A DNA stretch of 64,000 bases, taken from assembly GCF_033193315.1 (NCBI RefSeq), contig NZ_CP136187.1, positions 3,417,501 through 3,481,500 on the forward strand. Direction: 5' to 3'. Shown piece after piece: positions 61,491 through 64,000 of the stretch. The position numbers were made by a program, and so were the translations under genes. The stretch is from Agathobaculum sp. NTUH-O15-33 (GTDB lineage Bacteria; Bacillota; Clostridia; Oscillospirales; Butyricicoccaceae). Under the pieces are notes generated by a model that saw only the letters and a program-made list of their open reading frames with translations, ran no database searches and was not told where the DNA came from. Positions within the stretch are counted from its first letter, which is position 1. Each line of letters begins with the position of its first letter.

Positions 61491-62282
61491 TTAATTCATC
61501 GTTTGGCCGCCCGAAATATTAACGGCCTGCCCGGTCATGTACGCGGCATAGTCGGAGGCGAGGAATACCGCGATATCCGCCACGTCCTCGGGCGTGACCC
61601 AGCGGCCCAGCGGAATGTCGGCCTGCCAAGCCTTGAGCGACTGTTCGGGTTCGATACCGTCCAGCTCGTAAACGGCCTGCGCCTCTCGCAGCGTCATGTC
61701 GCTCATGACCGAGCCCGGGCAGAAGCAGTTGACGCGAATGCCCGTATCCTTCAGCTCCATGGCCAGCGCGCGCGTATAGCCGATGACCGCCGCCTTGGTC
61801 GCGCAGTAGTGCACCTGCTTGGGGATTGCGCCCTTGCCGGCCTGCGAAGCGGTGTTGATGATGCGGCCGCCGCCCTGCTTTTTCATTTGCGGGATGGCCG
61901 CCTTGGAGCACAGGAACACGCCCTTGCAGTTGACGGCAAAGATCTTATCCCACCAATCCTCGGGCATTTTTTCAATTTCGCTCACCGTGCAGATACCGGC
62001 GTTGTTGTACAGCAGGTCGACACGGCCAAACAGCCGCACCGCCTTGTCGATCATGGCCTGCGCGTCCGCCGCGTTGGTCACGTCTACCTGCACGGCCGTC
62101 GCCTGACCGCCCGCCGCGCAGATCATGGACGCGGTTTCCTCCGCGTTTTGTAGCGCCATATCGGCGACCAGCACCTTGGCGCCGTGCGCGCCGAGCGCCA
62201 TACAGATTGCGCGGCCAATGCCCGCGCCGCCGCCCGTGACAACGGCGACTTGATCCTTCAATGAGATTCCCTTGTTCAGCAT
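61491..62282 (-). CDS. Short-chain dehydrogenase/reductase
   Basis: 263 residues. NAD-binding GGGAGIGR, NNAG, and the catalytic Ser-Tyr-Lys (NTASQAG, YCATKAA). It oxidises an alcohol such as a sugar or cyclitol. Start: GGAGGT lies 7 nt before the ATG at 62282; the ATG at 62285 and an upstream TTG are alternatives. It overlaps nothing and follows the IolI-like gene by about 15 bp. Confidence 0.92.
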   Translation of the reverse strand: MLNKGISLKDQVAVVTGGGAGIGRAICMALGAHGAKVLVADMALQNAEETASMICAAGGQATAVQVDVTNAADAQAMIDKAVRLFGRVDLLYNNAGICTVSEIEKMPEDWWDKIFAVNCKGVFLCSKAAIPQMKKQGGGRIINTASQAGKGAIPKQVHYCATKAAVIGYTRALAMELKDTGIRVNCFCPGSVMSDMTLREAQAVYELDGIEPEQSLKAWQADIPLGRWVTPEDVADIAVFLASDYAAYMTGQAVNISGGQTMN

Positions 62283-62296
62283 CATGAATACCTCCA

Positions 62297-63163
62297 TCAA
62301 TAATTGGGTTTTTGTTTATGCGGTGCGCACGCCTGCCGCAGGAACGGCCGCGTGCAGCAGGCGCCGAGCCGGAACACCGCGTCGGCCTCCATGGCCCAGT
62401 ACGCGGGACGAAATAGCTCCAAGCAGGCCGGGCCGTCGTATCCTGTGCTTTGCACCGCCTCCGTGATCTCCGCCACCGGGATACAACCCTTGCCCGGCAT
62501 GATGCGGTGACAGTGATCGAGCACGCCGAAGGGCCGATCCTCGCAGTCGTTGATGTGATAGATAAACAGCTTGCCGCGCGGGATATTGCGAATGGACGCC
62601 ATATCCGCGCACTTATCGTGCATGTAAAAGTTGATGCAGTCCACCGTCAGGCCGACGTTGTCCCGATCGACCGCATTTACGATCTCGGTCGCGAAACGGA
62701 GCGAGTTGCAGCACCAGCGCCGGTCGCCGACCGGCTCAAAGGCGATAGATACGCCATAGGGCCCGGCCAGATCGCTCAGCCTGCAAAGGACGGAAACCGT
62801 ATCGTCAAAAACCTCTTGTTCGGTCTTGGTAAAATAGGTATCCGCCTTGCTGGGGCACACGATCAAATACCGGCAGCCGATCCGCCGCGCGATGCGGCAG
62901 CTAAAAAGCGCCTGCCGCCGGACCTCCTCCCACTGCGCGGGGGAGGTAAAATTGATATAATCGATCGCGTTGATCGAAAAAGGCTTTACATGGCTGGCGC
63001 TGAAAAATGCTTGCAGGTCCTCCACCGTGTGGGTTTGCAGGTATGCTTCCAGCATGTCGATGCGCAGCTCGATATCGTCGTACCCATATTTTTCGCACAG
63101 GATGAGATCCTGCTCCAAGCTGGAATTTTCCATACAGGTGGCTTCGTTATAGCCCAGTCGCAT
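62297..63163 (-). CDS. iolI: Inosose isomerase-like protein
   Basis: 288 residues closely matching Bacillus IolI, which converts 2-keto-myo-inositol to 1-keto-D-chiro-inositol: LGYNEATCMENSSLEQDL, YGYDDIELR, then FEPVGD, VDCINFYMHD, YHINDCEDRPFG and LELFRPAYW. The four metal ligands (Glu, Asp, His, Glu) are all in place in a TIM barrel. An iolG gene is present at 22 kb, not in this cluster. The surrounding genes suggest a cyclitol or sugar pathway distinct from the standard iolABCDE set. Confidence 0.85.
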   Translation of the reverse strand: MRLGYNEATCMENSSLEQDLILCEKYGYDDIELRIDMLEAYLQTHTVEDLQAFFSASHVKPFSINAIDYINFTSPAQWEEVRRQALFSCRIARRIGCRYLIVCPSKADTYFTKTEQEVFDDTVSVLCRLSDLAGPYGVSIAFEPVGDRRWCCNSLRFATEIVNAVDRDNVGLTVDCINFYMHDKCADMASIRNIPRGKLFIYHINDCEDRPFGVLDHCHRIMPGKGCIPVAEITEAVQSTGYDGPACLELFRPAYWAMEADAVFRLGACCTRPFLRQACAPHKQKPNY

Positions 63164-63188
63164 CGCGTATCCCTCCTAACGAACCGCC

Positions 63189-64000
63189 TTACACGTCCTC
63201 GCGCTTCTTTTTGCGCGCGTAACAGTCCATCGCGATAACGAACACGATCACGATGCCGCGGATGAGCTGCTGATAATAGGACGATACGTTTTTCAGGCTC
63301 ATTGCGTTTTCCAGCACGCCCAGCAAGAAAATGCCGATGAGCGACTGGACGATACCGCCATATCCGCCGTTAAACGGCGTGCCGCCTACGACGACGCCGC
63401 AGTTGACCAGCAGCGCGGTATTTTCACCATAAGTGGCCGAACCGGAATTGAGCTCCGCCGAAAAACAGAAGCCCGCGAGCGCCGCGCACATCGCGCTGAT
63501 CAAAAATGTCATGCGCTTGTGCCGCTTGACATTAATGCCGGAATAGGAGGCAACGCCCTTGTCGCCGCCGACCGCGAAGCAGTTACGGCCAAACTGTGTA
63601 TGCGTCATCACCCACCAGCACACGAAAAACATGGCGATGGCCAGCCAAGTGATAAAGTTGATGCCTAGGAACTTGCCGTTGCCAAAATGCACATACGCTT
63701 CACTCGCGCCCGATACCGGCTTGCCGTTGCTCGCTACCAAGGAAACGCCGCGCAGCACCATCATCATGCCGAGCGTACAAATAAACGAGTTTGCCCCCTG
63801 ATCGACGATGATAAAGGCATTGATCGCGCCGACCGCCAGCCCCACCAGCAGAACCACCAGTAAGATCGCGAGTAACGGTAAATACTGCTGCAACTGAATG
63901 GACAAAATGCCGGCTAAGCACATATTGGTGCCGAGCGACAGGTCGCACTCGCCGGATACGATGCAAAACGTTACGCCGAATGCCATTATCAGCAGAATGG
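63189..64000 (-). CDS. RbsC/XylH-type sugar ABC transporter permease (partial)
   Basis: The reading frame runs off the right edge, so the N-terminus is missing. At least 270 residues: several membrane helices with VTFCIVSGECDLSLGTNMCLAG, the EAA-like loop FAVGGDKGVASYSGINV, and GGTPFNGGYGG. Such permeases work with an ATPase and a periplasmic sugar-binding protein, which would lie beyond the window. It is the upstream gene of the cyclitol-like cluster, 25 bp before iolI. Confidence 0.9.
   Translation of the reverse strand, partial: ILLIMAFGVTFCIVSGECDLSLGTNMCLAGILSIQLQQYLPLLAILLVVLLVGLAVGAINAFIIVDQGANSFICTLGMMMVLRGVSLVASNGKPVSGASEAYVHFGNGKFLGINFITWLAIAMFFVCWWVMTHTQFGRNCFAVGGDKGVASYSGINVKRHKRMTFLISAMCAALAGFCFSAELNSGSATYGENTALLVNCGVVVGGTPFNGGYGGIVQSLIGIFLLGVLENAMSLKNVSSYYQQLIRGIVIVFVIAMDCYARKKKREDV

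Overview
The window looks like a chromosomal segment of a GC-rich, spore-forming member of the Clostridia, most plausibly an anaerobic gut Oscillospirales (Butyricicoccaceae/Oscillospiraceae-like). The reasons are spoIID and a spoIIQ-like gene with a sigma-E-type promoter, a tRNA-Trp-sensing T-box, consensus Firmicutes -35/-10 boxes, strong Shine-Dalgarno sites and many Clostridia-type families. The placement is inference from gene content; there is no rRNA or other marker here. I saw no phage genes, transposase or CRISPR array.

Layout. 0-4 kb: a partial secreted or surface protein, a frameshifted ndk with an intact promoter, and the pnp-rpsO pair. 4.3-9.1 kb: a radical SAM protein, two overlapping membrane GGDEF proteins and an S41-like lipoprotein. 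9.2-13 kb: a secreted S41-like protein with stalk domains, then spoIID and spoIIQ. 13-13.7 kb: a non-coding inverted repeat of about 720 bp. 14.6-21.5 kb: an RND efflux operon (two TolC-family proteins, an HlyD-type adaptor and the RND pump). 22-23.3 kb: an inositol dehydrogenase and an AbrB-type regulator. 23.5-26.8 kb: an Asp-rich coiled-coil protein, an ECF sigma factor and its membrane anti-sigma factor with a hyperacidic tail. 26.9-29 kb: two CobW-type metal GTPases. 29-31.6 kb: an LTA-synthase-like enzyme and a VanZ-like protein. 31.8-37.2 kb: alpha-glucoside PTS, GH4 6-phospho-alpha-glucosidase and two RpiR regulators. 37.3-41.5 kb: a T-box-controlled TrpB2 and agmatine-to-putrescine genes (aguA, aguB). 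41.6-47.5 kb: housekeeping genes, a two-component system and the initiator tRNA. 47.9-57.3 kb: an eight-gene catabolic operon with a tripartite tricarboxylate transporter and an AraC regulator. 58-64 kb: a second catabolic cluster (PHP protein, HyuA-like, TIM-barrel isomerase, SDR, IolI-like isomerase, RbsC-type permease) that runs off the right edge.

How the genes work together. The two right-hand clusters look like uptake-plus-oxidation-plus-cleavage routes for small polyhydroxy acids and for an inositol- or sugar-like compound. aguA and aguB complete putrescine synthesis from agmatine. The PTS-GH4 pair imports and hydrolyses alpha-glucosides under RpiR control.

The most unusual signal is non-coding. 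Three elements (24.9-25.1, 47.5-47.8 and 56.1-56.4 kb) share related ends in inverted orientation and a common series of hairpins. Each is bracketed by two copies of a different, locus-specific terminator-like hairpin. Their internal stems differ in sequence but stay complementary. They look like a miniature mobile or structured-RNA family that targets terminators. One copy carries a fragment homologous to another repeat at 35.5 kb.
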